DNA from: Rhizodiscina lignyota
Taxonomy: Eukaryota > Ascomycota > Dothideomycetes > Aulographales > Rhizodiscinaceae
NCBI GenBank assembly: GCA_010015805.1
Contig: ML978129.1
Location: 496,001-560,000, forward strand
Length of the DNA: 64,000 nt
Direction of reading: 5' to 3'
Position 1 is the first letter of the stretch; each line of letters opens with the position of its first letter. The notes under the pieces are model-generated. The model had not been told where the DNA came from. It saw only the letters and a list, made by a program, of their open reading frames with translations, and searched no databases. The position numbers and the translations under genes are program-made. Shown in pieces: positions 1 to 10,551 of this stretch.

Positions 1-521
1 AGAAGGAGAACAGCCAGAGACGAGTGTATGAGTGTGTACGTTGAGGCATTGTTATCGGTATGGAATTGGATTGGGCACCCTGGGAACTGTGAATAGGTCG
101 AATCGCGATGGGACGATATGCGGCGTTTTGCTTTATACCGCTCGATTATGACAAAGAGGAGAGTCTCAGTTGTATGCTCTCGCTGGTTCTATTTGGCCCT
201 CTAGAGAATTTCAAGACTCTTCCTTCCTGCATAAGGTTACGCTTTGTCTTCATGGTGCTTGCCAAGTTGATCAAGCCAAGGGTGGTGCTTTCCCATTCTC
301 CTTGTGTCTCGTTTATATCTCGTTTTCCGCTTCATCAATATCTCGCTCTCTTGTCCTTCAATAGCGATCATACAGTCAAGCCTACCTCGCTCTCTTGCCC
401 TTCATTCATACAGTAAAGCATACTTTCAGCAAATGTCCAGCTTCCTTAACTTCTGGACTTCCCATGCTGCAGTTGTATTCTTCTGTCGTTACCCTGGTCT
501 TTCTGCACAATCGTTCGTACA
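1..521. other. Upstream region of the first gene, no gene seen
   Basis: No conserved reading frame is visible. The 150 bases before the ATG at 522 are rich in C and T (runs such as ctcgctctcttg), as is common in fungal core promoters and 5' leaders. Short overlapping frames here look random. Confidence 0.4.
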
Positions 522-1832
522 ATGGCCGATCAACCAGATCCCTCAGCACCGGGCTCCAACGCTCCAGATGTCCGAAGTGATGGGCACAAATCCGCACCTT
601 GGCTACCGCCATGGACATACTCTCATCCCTCCTCTTCATCTACTCCAGGGCTCTATGGTTCGAGGCACCACCTGGTGCCACCCTTTGTCGAGGACCAGAA
701 TGGCGCTCATCCAGCGAGAGAACCGCCGAACGCTGGACGCCTTAATCCTCTTGCTTCCGAATTCAATGGCCAGAGCACAGTCCCAGGGCTTTCACACTCG
801 AACTCCCAGACCGTAAATGCACAGGCGGAATTCACGAGTACAAGCGCATCTTTTTACCCACCGCCTTCATCTCCTCCTCTGGTTGACGGCACGAATGGTT
901 TTCATCCAGCGAGAGAGCCTACAAATATTAGACGCCTTGATTCACTCGCTGCCAGTTTCAATGGACTGAGCATTGATCAACCGACCTTTCAACACGCAAA
1001 TGCACAGGTGGAATCGACGAGCACAAGAACAACACCGAGCGACGATCTAGCTCATTCCTCGCAGCGTTCCTCTGTCGAGACCAAGCATAGAGCTCATACA
1101 ACGCGAGAATCGATCAACGCTGGACGTCGTAACCCACTTGCTGCCGAATTCAACAGCCAGGAAGGAATATTCCAAGCCGCTTTAGGCCCCCCTCTACCCC
1201 CCCTCATCTCTTTTCTGCAGAGTACTGCCGGAATTGACGACATCTCCGCAAGCCTGGAGGTTATGAGACCACTGATTGCGGTCCTCATTCTCGAGCTTGA
1301 CCCATACATACTACGCACAACCGACACTCAAGCGCGGATGGACGAACTGTATACCACATACTTGCGCGGCATGGACGTGCTGAGAGATCTGAAACGCAAA
1401 TTCATGGCGTTCGGCAATGAGCGGAATGTGATCAGCCACCAGCTATGGCTGTGGTATCATCTCAACTCGAAGGCGAAATGGATGCTGGAGAGACAGATGG
1501 TGGAACTGGCCTGGCGGGTCATGGAAATGGAAGAGTGCTTCACCGAGCTAGGGGAACAACTTGTGCTTCTGAATTGTGAGGGTCGGGAGCGCGAGGAGTG
1601 TGTTCACAGAATAGCAGCGCTGGTGAACCAGACATGCACGAAAATTGTCCTCTTGCGGGGCGTGAACCAGATGCTGGCGGAGCTTTTCAGGAACGTGCAG
1701 CCTCGCCAACACCTACGGCAAAGTGTCTCTGAGGCCTCAACCGACGATGAAGCAAGTCCGCATTGTATTGATCCCGCTTTGCTCGAATACGGTCCCGCAG
1801 ACTCCCCGCCATTTCTTCGTCTTCCCGTATAA
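522..1832 (+). CDS. Orphan protein with three degenerate ~65-residue repeats
   Basis: Single-exon frame of 436 residues; I recognise no family. The first half is low-complexity, rich in Ser, Pro, His and Asn. It holds three copies of a motif resembling HPARExxNxxRLxxLAxxFN at about residues 61-85, 126-150 and 190-213, separated by linkers that also resemble each other (NAQxExTST), so the unit is about 65 residues. The second half (about 240-395) is predicted helical, with many Leu, Met, Glu and Trp, for example a LWLWYHLN stretch, and could form a coiled bundle. No signal peptide or membrane segment is evident. The ATG at 522 is used because it opens the frame after a C/T-rich leader. Function is unknown; the long open frame and repeat conservation argue it is real. 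Confidence 0.6.
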   Translation: MADQPDPSAPGSNAPDVRSDGHKSAPWLPPWTYSHPSSSSTPGLYGSRHHLVPPFVEDQNGAHPAREPPNAGRLNPLASEFNGQSTVPGLSHSNSQTVNAQAEFTSTSASFYPPPSSPPLVDGTNGFHPAREPTNIRRLDSLAASFNGLSIDQPTFQHANAQVESTSTRTTPSDDLAHSSQRSSVETKHRAHTTRESINAGRRNPLAAEFNSQEGIFQAALGPPLPPLISFLQSTAGIDDISASLEVMRPLIAVLILELDPYILRTTDTQARMDELYTTYLRGMDVLRDLKRKFMAFGNERNVISHQLWLWYHLNSKAKWMLERQMVELAWRVMEMEECFTELGEQLVLLNCEGREREECVHRIAALVNQTCTKIVLLRGVNQMLAELFRNVQPRQHLRQSVSEASTDDEASPHCIDPALLEYGPADSPPFLRLPV

Positions 1833-2303
1833 CGATTTCATGGCATTTCCGCGCTTCCGGGCCAGGGGCTTTGGGGGCAGCAGCGGTCCGAGTCATGCTG
1901 CTTCTAATTTTGCGAGAGTATTTTACGACTCTTGTCTAACGCAGCCAACGCTTCTTAGCCCCTCCCTTTCTTGCGTCTCGTTTATCTTTTTTGGGGATGT
2001 GTTGCGGGGTTATGTTGGTGTCCGGTGTCGAGTTCCTCGTCTTGGATAGGGAGCCAAGGAATAGGATGGGACGGCGGGTTAGTGTTGAGCGTCCGCATGG
2101 GACTTGATGCAGGGGAACTGGTACTGTGAGAGTGGTGTCCGAGGAACAGCAGTAACTTTTGTTGGCTAGCATCTCATTGTTCACTCTGTTCGTCTTTGGT
2201 GTACTTGCTGCCTCACAGGGTTTTTCATAACCCGAAAGCTTCTTCGAAAAGGGCATGTTTAATGCCTTGATAGTCCCTTCGTGTTATCAAAAATTCATAT
2301 CAT
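1833..2303. other. Intergenic region between convergent genes, nothing seen
   Basis: About 470 bases between the orphan gene and the 3' end of HNT1. No coding signal was recognised on either strand. It should hold the two 3' untranslated regions. Confidence 0.4.
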
Positions 2304-2941
2304 TCACATCTTCGCCTTGATCTCCTCGCACAAGCTCTTCAACCTCTCCATGTCACCCTTCTTCGCTGGCCATCCAATAACAAGACCCTCTTCAGCATTC
2401 GGCTTCGGTATCATGTGGAAGTGCACCTGGTAACTATTAGTGTGGATCCTTCACATTCATCCCGTGGTACAAGTCTCACATGATCGACCTCTTGATGTGC
2501 CGCCCGTCCGTTGTTCTGCAGTATGTTGTAGTTCTCTGCACCACTTGCTGATGCGATTTTCTTCGTGACCGTCTACCCAAATTCCATGTCAGCTATGCTC
2601 CACTGTTTTTCTCTATTCACACCGTGTCGTACCATAATCTCACTCAACTGGTCGTCGGGTATGTCTGTCAGTTTCGCGCCGTGATATTTCGGTATGATGA
2701 GCTTGAACGCGTCCGTCAGCCTGAGGAGTTTGCTCAAACATATTCGATTATCTGCATACCGAGTGTCCGTAGCTGAGAGGACCGATGTCGAGGAACGCAA
2801 GTGTTTTCTCGCTTTCGAAGAGCTTCATCGAAGGGATCTCTCCTGCACAAACTGCACGTCAGTACACCTTTCTCCAGGACCAGGACAACTTGAAAAGGTA
2901 GGCATACCCTTGATAATCTTGCAAAAGATACACGCCGCCAT
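2304..2941 (-). CDS. HNT1: HIT family nucleotide hydrolase (HINT/HNT1 type)
   Basis: Five exons on the minus strand (2908-2941, 2760-2842, 2701-2760 boundary aside 2633-2701, 2480-2572, 2304-2426) join in phase to 133 residues, the usual size of eukaryotic HINT proteins. The start MAACIFCKIIKGEIPS is the canonical opening with the zinc-type CxxC position, followed by FLDIGPLSYGHS and IPKYHGAKLTDIPDD. The histidine triad HVHFHMIPKP sits at about residues 93-102, split by the last intron between HQEVDH and VHFH. HINT enzymes hydrolyse purine nucleoside phosphoramidates such as AMP-lysine, using the triad histidine as nucleophile. An in-frame upstream extension exists to 3145 but is unlike the family, so the start at 2941 is preferred. 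It is next to EFM5 in the same orientation with about 200 bases between them, with no functional link known. Confidence 0.9.
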
Positions 2942-3141
2942 TTCGTCTTCTCGTGACGGTGCAATTCCTAAACTTGCGCGGAGCATAAGCTTAGAGAACT
3001 TCGAGCTTCGAGGTCGACTTTGGCTAAGGTGAGACAGCGACAGGTGGGGTGACGTGGGGTTGACGAGGAGATATTTAACAGATTTCTTACCGTCATTTTC
3101 GGCCCCGAAATGGATTAGCCTCATATCTGTTCTCTTCCATC

Positions 3142-4062
3142 TCATCTGAACTTCCAGTCTTTACACGGGAAATTTGCGTAGCAACGGAATTCGTTGCTCA
3201 GGCCTTTGGAATGCTGTGGCTCGAAGGTAGTCGTGCGGATCCCGGCTTTACCATAGAGCTTGTGGATGAGAGGCTCCATTCTCTCGCCGGTGCAAACGAT
3301 CAATGCAGGACTGTTGTCTGCAGTGGATGGAACGCCACTACTGGTACCGGGAGCATTCCAAGACTTCGAGAGCCAGCGAACTGTTAGTGCGGCTTTTGGA
3401 CGAGTCAGCATACTACTGGATATCTTGGGGAAGACGATTGGTGCACCTTTCGTTTGACAATCTTCGCTGAGGAACGGCGGATCGCAGATGATTCGATCAA
3501 AATGCCCTTTTAGTTGCTCTATTGGAATTGGACGTAAGCTGTGGATTCTTGCCTTTTTTTAATCTTCGGGGGAATTGTACCTGGCAGTCGTGTGGGATTC
3601 GCAAAGTCGTAGAACACAAACTCTTTGAACACTGAGAATCGCTCATCATACTCGAGGAGCACGACCTCTGGTCTGACTTGTGCTTCGAGCGAAGACATCA
3701 GATTCTTCAGCTGAATGAACACGCTCGGCGCTGATACAATCGCGACAGCAGTATCGTTGGTTGTGCCGTCGAGGAGCTGTTTGGCGAGCAGTGTTGCTGT
3801 CTCATCGTTGTACCAAAATTGGCTAACATTCCAGTCTTCCGTAAATGCATCCATGGAGAGCTTCTGCTGCTCGAAACTGTCCTCTGCTTGCGACCTGAGG
3901 TCCTCGAACTGCTTCTGGCGACTATCTTTCTCGCTGTAGAATTCTTTCAGTGCGTCGAGGGCGCCGGCGGATAGTTGTCTTCAGATCATCAGTTTAAAAT
4001 CCATAGGGAGATATTGTCTCATGTACTAACGGCATCTCATCGTCCCCTTCAGCGGAAGTCAT
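3142..4062 (-). CDS. EFM5: eEF1A lysine methyltransferase, EFM5/N6AMT2 family
   Basis: Four exons (4031-4062, 3581-3978, 3447-3518, 3142-3392) encode 250 residues, matching the roughly 250 residues of yeast Efm5 and human EEF1AKMT1. Visible family blocks are an N-terminal helix LKEFYSEKD, SQFWYNDETATLLA at about 63-76, the S-adenosylmethionine-fold segment IVSAPSVF, and the catalytic-type DPPFLSEDC at 157-165, a variant of the N6-adenine methylase DPPY motif that in this family acts on protein lysine. The C-terminal part ends with EFRCYANF. The expected role is methylation of a lysine on translation elongation factor eEF1A in the cytosol. The exon 3-4 junction restores DCQTKAALTVRWL; reading through gives an insertion absent from the family. 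The gene diverges from the lactamase-fold gene over a 340-base promoter. Confidence 0.88.
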
Positions 4063-4402
4063 GATGTTCTTACAGCCCAAGCTCTTGCAAGTTGAATATC
4101 CACGAAGGTAGAGAGTTATGGATGTGAATGTTAGTAAAAGTGAAATTTACACGTTTAATAATCACGGCAACCATGGAAGCCCGCAGCAAATCGGCACATA
4201 GCGGCGTTTCAGCCTTCTCCGAGCTATCTTGCACGACTGGGCCTCGTGTACCTCGGATGCGTGTCGCAAATGCTGTCTGCCTCGTACAAAAGTGCTTCAG
4301 CGCCGCGTGCCTGTCACAATATGGACATTGCCGCTCATGAGTAGATCTAATGTGCGTTTCCGCTACCTCACCAAGACAGGCCAGTACAGTGCCTCGCCGG
4401 TC
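4063..4402. promoter_or_regulatory. Shared divergent promoter EFM5 / lactamase-fold gene
   Basis: 340 bases between two diverging starts, expected to hold both promoters. No clear TATA box was seen. An in-frame upstream ATG at 4337 could extend the lactamase-fold protein by 22 residues. Confidence 0.4.
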
Positions 4403-5355
4403 ATGGCGGTCTCTCTCCCAACTCTGCCAGAGATAGAACGTCTCAGCCCGCGCGTTGTGCGTATACTGGGTGGGAACCCTTCGAAGGTGAGCTGCCTATC
4501 TATTATATTGTTTTTTAAGCTTCGCTAACGCATTGCAGTTCACTCTTCAAGGTAGCTCATTGCGTACGGTCGTCGGCAAAGACTGACTTTCTAGGCACAA
4601 ATACGTACCTGATCGGCCAAGGCCCAAAACGAGTCCTCATCGACACTGGTCATGGAAAGCCAGTCTGGATTGAGACTCTGCAAAGAGCGCTGGCGAAGGA
4701 GAATGCGACCGTCGATCGTGCCATCATCACCCACTGGCATCCGGACCATGTAGGCGGGATAGCAGACCTGCTGAAAATCTCCCCCGAAACGCAGATATTC
4801 AAGAACGAGCCGTGGGAAGGGCAAGAGGACATACAAGACGGGCAGAAGTTTGTCACCGATGGTGCCACTCTGCGAGCGTTCCACACCCCTGGCCACACGA
4901 CCGACCACATGGCGCTTATCCTGGAGGAAGAGGATGCCATGTTCACCGGCGACAACGTGCTTGGCCACGGCACCGCCGTCTTCGAGGACCTCGCCATCTA
5001 CATCGACAGCCTGAAGCGTATGTCAAAGCAAGTATCTGGGCGAGCATACCCGGCGCATGGTGCAGTCATCGATGATGCAACGAACAAGATCCTCGAGTAC
5101 ATCCAGCATCGGCAAGAACGCGAGACCCAGATCCTGGAGATACTAGGACGGGAGAAAGAGGCCGAGGCGCACGAGACACCCGACTGGACGAGTCTTGATG
5201 TCGTCAAGTTCATTTACACAGAGCTGGGTACGGACATGTACCCTGCGGCAGAGCGAGGCGTGTTGCTCGTTTTAGACAAGTTGATCAAGGAAGGTAAAGT
5301 GACGCACAATAAGGAGGCGAATACCTGGCATTTGAACGCACAATCGGCTTTATAG
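4403..5355 (+). CDS. LACTB2-like metallo-beta-lactamase fold hydrolase
   Basis: Three exons (4403-4486, a 13-nt micro-exon 4539-4551, 4595-5355) give 285 residues. The metal-binding HWHPDH lies at 79-84 (core motif HxHxDH), with further metal ligands in PGHT (about 133), TGDN (152) and PAHG (187). The C-terminal 80 residues look like the winged-helix tail of LACTB2 proteins. Human LACTB2 is a mitochondrial single-strand RNA endonuclease; fungal relatives are often named beta-lactamase-like protein 2. The micro-exon supplies FTLQG, joining GGNPSK to TNTYLIG, the conserved family order. Starting at 4403 gives MAVSLPTLPEIERLSP, typical of the fungal proteins; an in-frame ATG at 4337 would add a basic, possibly mitochondrial leader. 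Related folds act as PKS thioesterases, but the LACTB2 type fits better here. Confidence 0.87.
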
Positions 5356-5471
5356 ACTTTTTTCGCGTGGATAGATATACCATCTAGACCATTTTCAGAT
5401 CCGCATCGTCCTATCTCATCCCGGCCTTCAACCGTACCCTACCGCGTTCGTAGGTGATGGATTGAAGAGAC

Positions 5472-5891
5472 CTAGAGTCCCTTCTCAGCCTTCCACTCGT
5501 TGATCACCCTCTCCCCAACCTTGAAACCCTCAATACCCGCCGGGAAACCGCAGTACCCCGCTGCCTGCAGGATCGTCTCGCGAATCTCAAGCTCGGTCGC
5601 GCCATTAGCCAATGCGCCTCGTACATGTCCGCCCAGCTCGGTGCTGCGATTGAGCGCGCATAGCATCGCAACGTTCAGCAAGCTGCGCTGCTTGCGCTCC
5701 AAGCCCGGTCGCGTCCAGATGCTGCCCCAGCACACCTCTGTCACGTACTCCTGCATTGCCCGCCCGAACTCTGAGCTGCCGTTCTTGAGCGCGTTGTCGA
5801 CATACTTGTCGCCCACGACCTCCCTGCGGACTTTCAGGCCCTCCTCGAAGAGTAGCTCGTGCGCTTCTTTGATCTTTTGCTCCTTCGACAT
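5472..5891 (-). CDS. Carboxymuconolactone decarboxylase family (AhpD-like) protein
   Basis: Single-exon, 139 residues, the usual size of a one-domain CMD protein. The domain covers about residues 35-130, with the helix pattern YVTEVCWGSIWTRPGLERKQRSLL followed in the family order by LNVAMLCALN, ELGGHVRGALANGATELEIRETILQ and AAGYCGFPAGIEGF. In bacteria this family decarboxylates 4-carboxymuconolactone in protocatechuate breakdown; fungal members often have uncharacterised redox or catabolic roles. The CxxC of AhpD peroxidase helpers is not seen, so a peroxidase role is less likely. It diverges from the hydroxyisobutyrate dehydrogenase-like gene. Family is sure, substrate is not. Confidence 0.87.
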   Translation of the reverse strand: MSKEQKIKEAHELLFEEGLKVRREVVGDKYVDNALKNGSSEFGRAMQEYVTEVCWGSIWTRPGLERKQRSLLNVAMLCALNRSTELGGHVRGALANGATELEIRETILQAAGYCGFPAGIEGFKVGERVINEWKAEKGL

Positions 5892-6339
5892 GTTGGATGT
5901 TGGTTACTGGTGATTTGATATGTTTCTAGTGATTGATTGGCATATTGACGTTCAATTGCTCGAAATAAGACTTACTGGACTATAAATTGATGTTCTTGTA
6001 TCGCAATTGCTGTACGGAAGAGCTCAAGATATAGCTGAAAGTTAGCGCGGGTATAATCGGACATAAATACCTTACCTTGTGGGGTATCGTACATTCCAGT
6101 AGCGGATTTCGTCACTCCGCGGCAATCGGCATGCGGAGATATTCGTAGCTCATATGAGCAGCAAAATAGGATGGATGCTTCCCGCATGTTAGAAGCCGAC
6201 TTCGGTAGTTGCCCGAGTATTAATCGTGTCTGGCAAATCGTGACGAAAGCCGATACGTATATAAAGATTCCAAAGACAGGCCAGAGACAACACTTCATCC
6301 ATTGAATCTCATCATTTTCAAGAGCATAACAAAGCAGTC
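5892..6339. promoter_or_regulatory. Shared divergent promoter with a TATA box at 6258-6266
   Basis: 448 bases between two diverging starts. TATATAAAG at 6258-6266 lies 75 bases before the dehydrogenase ATG at 6340, a plausible core promoter for that gene. Nothing coding was recognised. Confidence 0.45.
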
Positions 6340-7393
6340 ATGGCGTCGAACAAGTATACAGCTGTAGGCTTCATTGGCCTGGGCATAATGGGCTTTCCGA
6401 TGTTGGAGAATCTGATCAAGAAAGCACCTTCGACCACAAAGTTCTACATCTACGACGTGATGGCGCCCGCACTAGAAAAAATGGCTTCGAACTATCCGGA
6501 CCAAGTCACCGTTTGCGGCAGCTCGAAAGAGGTAGCGGAGAGGTCTGTATGTATGAGAAATCCATCCTTAGAATTGAAAGACTTGGGTATCGATTAGAAA
6601 ACAGAAACGCTAACGAAACCAAAAGGAAGTAATCATATCAATGGTGCCCGAGGGGTCGCATGTGCGCTCTGTGTATCTCACACCAGATACCGGTGTTCTC
6701 GCCGCAGACGTATCAGGCAAACTCCTCATCGACTCCTCGACAATCGACACCGCTACATCACTCCAGGTCCGCGAGGAAACGCTCAAGAAGTACCCCACCG
6801 CATCGTTCTTCGATGCTCCGGTCTCGGGCGGCCAACTGGGCGCGCAAAAGGGCACTCTAACGTTCATGGTCGGTTCTAAAGAAGACGATCCAGAATTCCC
6901 CGTTCTACAGCATCTCCTAGGCATGATGGGAGCAAACATTGTACCATGCGGCGGACCTTCCCTGGGATTGACAGCCAAACTGTGCCACAACTACTGCTCC
7001 GCCATGATTGCAATCGCGACATCAGAGTCCATGAACATTGGTGTAAAGGCCGGAATGGATCCACGCGTCCTTGCGAACGTGTTCCACAACTCCGTTGCTC
7101 AGAGCACTGTTTGCGACAAGTGGTGTCCTGTGCCGGGCGTCGTGCCAGGCTGTCCTGCCAGTAACGGGTATCGCGGCGGTTTCCGAGTCCAATTGATGAG
7201 GAAAGATGTCGGTCTCGCGGTCGACACTGCGAAACGGGTTGGTGCTACGCTTGCACTGGGTGGCGCTGGTTTGCAATGCTACACTGACGCGGCAAACGAT
7301 CCGAAATGCAAAGACCTGGATTCAAGAGTTGTGTACAGATTCCTGGGTGGCAACGAGAACTGGGATGGAAAGCAGGCAGAAAGGGAGGCGTGA
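6340..7393 (+). CDS. 3-hydroxyisobutyrate dehydrogenase-like enzyme
   Basis: Two exons (6340-6546, 6626-7393) give 324 residues. The N-terminal Rossmann motif GFIGLGIMG is at about residues 9-17, followed by substrate-binding LIDSSTIDT, the loop DAPVSGGQLGAQKGTLTFMVG and a lysine in GLTAKLCHN, in the position of the family's catalytic lysine. The family oxidises beta-hydroxyacids with NAD(P); the classic member acts in mitochondrial valine breakdown. No strong mitochondrial leader is visible, and fungi carry several paralogues (6-phosphogluconate dehydrogenase NAD-binding family), so the true substrate may be another 3-hydroxyacid. The protein ends in REA. A TATA box 75 bases upstream supports the start. 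Confidence 0.85.
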
Positions 7394-7403
7394 GCTTTCT
7401 TTC

Positions 7404-8717
7404 TCACGCCTGAACAGCTTTTGACGGTTCCGGGGCTACGAGCGCCTCCTGGTAAGATGGAAGCTGCTCCAGTTCGTCCATTGGTGGTGGAGGTGGATCT
7501 GAGGCACTTGAACCTGGATCTGCTACACTTGAGGTAGCCTCTGGAATGGGTTGCGGAATGATTCCCTGTCTTCTTCTTGGTAGAACCAATAGATATGTCC
7601 TCCCAGTCGAGGCTACAAAATCGAATGTCTTATCTGCGCATTTCAGAGTCGCGTGAACCTTGAAGCAGTATGACCGTCCCATGTTGAAAGTCTTGAAAGT
7701 TGGAGGCAGAAGCTCTGGCAACGCCGTGGAGAGCATCTTTGTCCATCCCTCTCCCTTATTAAAAAGGCCGACATTGATCCACTGCTTCTTCCAAAGGGTG
7801 GCTTCCAGGTTATCCTGAGGATTATGGAAGACACCTTCCGCTTGGACATTTGTCCAACCCTTGAGGCTGATGTATATGGATTGCAGTTCAACGGCAGGAG
7901 TAGGAGCAGTAGATTCTCCAGGAAGATGCTCGATGCCAGCAGATATTAAGAATCGATCTCCTGCAAGCACAGTTGTCGGGTATGAGACCGTGAACTTGAA
8001 TGCCGCTGCAGGAAGCTTGCTGGAAGAAAACACCGACTTGGTCTTTTCTTTAAAGGTAAGTTCTCTACCTTCATTCTCTGGTAATAGAAGAAGGCTCCTG
8101 GCGATGAACTTCTGCGACGAAGACGTGCTACGTCCGTCAGGGACGACTTGATCGTTGCGTAAAGTAGGCACATAATTCAGAGCCAACTCCGTGGTACGCA
8201 TGACTATATTGGACTGATGTCGACAGATGTTTGCGGTCAATTTATATTCCACAAAACTCTCAAAATGTGCTCCTGAGAAGATAACGTGTTACATATCAGC
8301 AAAGTGCGGAATCGAATGTATGTCGGAATACTTACCCCATTCCATTTCATCGTCTCGGAAGCTTGGCGGAAGTGTCTTGTCCAGTCCTTGGTCGGAGCCA
8401 TCTGCCATGGGCGGAAGTGTCGTGGGGAAAGTGACGGAGAAAGGAAAGCCGTAAGTATGGCCTGCCTCGAGGGGAGTGGAGGTCTGTTGGATAACTTCAA
8501 CCTTCGAGAAAAGGTGGTGTCGGCCACGGTAGGTGACACGCGAGTTGCCATTTCGGCGTATGATTTTGGTCTTCGTACGGCCCCATAACTCGATGAATAC
8601 ACGGCCAATGAGTTCCGGTTTGGCATTCAAAAGCATGACCTGTCCGGTAACCGTGTCTCCAGTCCCGTAGTTTTGATTCGCGAAATCAGGCCGGATTATG
8701 AGAGTCGGAGAAGCCAT
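7404..8717 (-). CDS. Arrestin-like adaptor protein
   Basis: Two exons (8336-8717, 7404-8272) give 416 residues. The arrestin N-domain begins at once (LIIRPDFANQNYGTGDTVTG, then GRVFIELWGRTKTKI) and the arrestin C-domain follows (SYPTTVLAGDRFLISAGI). The tail is proline-rich, with PPPPPMDELEQLPSYQEAL near the C-terminus. LPSY resembles the PY-type motifs by which fungal alpha-arrestins recruit the ubiquitin ligase Rsp5. Known relatives direct endocytosis of membrane transporters. The gene is tail-to-tail with the dehydrogenase, only 10 bases apart, so the two 3' ends must overlap as transcripts. Confidence 0.82.
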
Positions 8718-9701
8718 TCTCGTACTGCCTGTTTCGTATGCTGATACGCTGGTTCTTGAGGTTGAGGTACGTCGGCTATTACGAGATGTTCACGTTCCGT
8801 CGGCTAGCTCGTCAGAATGTTTTGGAATATGTCGAAGCAATTGTTGAGAGCTGGTTTGAGAGGAAGATGGTGGAGTCCTCGACATGGAGACGTGTCAGAA
8901 GTTCACACAACGCGCCGCAGATACTTTGGATAAGGGGGTCGTGTTGCCGCAGGATGTTAGAAGGTGCGATGTAGCTGTATTGGGAATTGCGAGCTATGGA
9001 GATACAAATAGGGGCATGTTCGAATAGAAGTAAGGGCTCGAGGCTGAGAGATTAAACTGATCAAGCGACGGGAGATCAACTACATAGCGCTCCCAAGGCG
9101 GAATCAGGCCTGCGATGTTATGGAGAGGTGTTTTGAAGATGAGAGGTCAGGAAATGCCTCCCGAGCGAGGCTGATCGCACAGCCACGCGTCTACCACCAC
9201 CATTTGTGTTCGGCCCTTGTCGACCCTGTGGGAGGATTCCACGGCGCACTCATGTGCTCGGAAAGCTCCCGGATCCATCGTGGGATTGGACCAAGGTCAG
9301 AAGTCATCGTCGCACAGAGTATGCCTTCGTTTTTGGTCTGTGCCTCGAGCAGTTCGCACTGGATTCATGCCCGTCCACGCACCACCAATTGCTTTTTGGA
9401 GCGCGATATTGCGCCATCCCGTCGCGTCCCCGCATTCAGAGCGCCTCTCGCTTTCTGGAGGCATGGGGCATGTCACGTCCGAACAATCACTTGACGGTTC
9501 TATAGCACGTCATCAGCGCTCCCCGATGTCTTGCATAGCTCCCAAGCGTTCTCACTGTGATTATGTAGCTATAAAGGCACTTCATGTCCACAGACTGGGC
9601 ATGTTCAGTTTCTCTTCAGGGCTCTGTTCAATTTCACGCTTCCAAATCTTGAGGCATTTCTGTCATCGCTACTCATCATCTCGTATTCCTAAAGCCACAA
9701 G
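8718..9701. promoter_or_regulatory. Long divergent intergenic region, TATA box at 9570-9576
   Basis: About 980 bases between the arrestin-like gene and the carbonic anhydrase. No convincing gene was found. TATAAAG at 9570-9576 is 126 bases before the anhydrase ATG, followed by a C/T-rich stretch. The frames around 9120-9700 read as random. Confidence 0.4.
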
Positions 9702-10337
9702 ATGTCCGCCATTCAGAAAAATGTAGAAGCAGCGTCCGAAAAGTACTCGTCCACCTTCACACAGGGCCATTTGGCTCTCCCGCCGGCGAAGAAGTACCTC
9801 GTGCTCACGTGTATGGATGCGCGAATCGATCCCGCCAAGGCATTCGGCATTGAACTTGGAGATGCGCACGTTATTCGGAATGTCAGTTATGTGTCAGAGT
9901 TGAGAATACCCACTTGACTTACCTCCTCGAGGCCGGCGCTCTCGCCCAAGACGCCCTCCGCAGCATCGTAATCTCCCAGCAACTCCTGGGAACTCGGGAA
10001 ATTGTCCTCGTCAAGCACACAGGTTGTGGGATGCTCACATTTACCAACGAGGATGCGTATCGTATTGTTGATGCGAACCTTGGGTGCGTGGATTTGCCTC
10101 ACCCTAACCTCGTATTTCCTATTTCGTCCTTTTTACTCATGAACGCATCTATATAGCTCGGACGCCTCAGAGGAGCTGAAATCCCGAGACCTAGATTTCC
10201 AGCCCTTTCCGCAATTGGAACCAGCAGTGAAGGCGGACGTCGAGTTCCTTAAAAATACAAAGCTCATATCGGACAGCGTAGCGGTCAGCGGATGGATATA
10301 CGAAGTTGAGACAGGAAAGACTCGTCGTGTTGTCTGA
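9702..10337 (+). CDS. Small beta-class carbonic anhydrase
   Basis: Three exons (9702-9881, 9932-10083, 10157-10337) encode 170 residues, the size of the short fungal beta-carbonic anhydrases. The zinc ligands are Cys37 and the His89/Cys92 pair (HTGCG); the Asp39-Arg41 dyad is in CMDARID. The dimer and substrate region reads VIRNAGALAQDALRS across the first intron, where relatives more often have an AGG sequence. The enzyme interconverts carbon dioxide and bicarbonate, in the cytosol as no leader is seen. The C-terminus SGWIYEVETGK is typical of the group. Confidence 0.88.
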
Positions 10338-10551
10338 GGCTCAAAGAGCGCGCGATGTGCAGACGATGGATCTCTATTATTTTTCTTTCTTAATGATACC
10401 ATCAGCTACCGCCATATACGATTGCCAATAGGCAATGATGGCCTTTGTCTGGAGTTTTACCAAGCAAAACAACTCAATCGTGCTATGCTATTGCCATCCT
10501 CTCCAAAACGCACGTCGCTCCTCGTTAGTGTACAAAAGACCACTCCGGGTC

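Noticed and set aside
2825-3145. N-terminal extension of HNT1 to an upstream ATG
   Set aside because: The family begins at MAACIFCKI, and the extension is Ser/Arg-rich with no likeness to HIT proteins.
4403-5355. Lactamase-fold gene as a thioesterase partner of the PKS
   Set aside because: It is nearly 50 kb away, the PKS has its own TE, and the sequence fits LACTB2 better than PKS-associated thioesterases.
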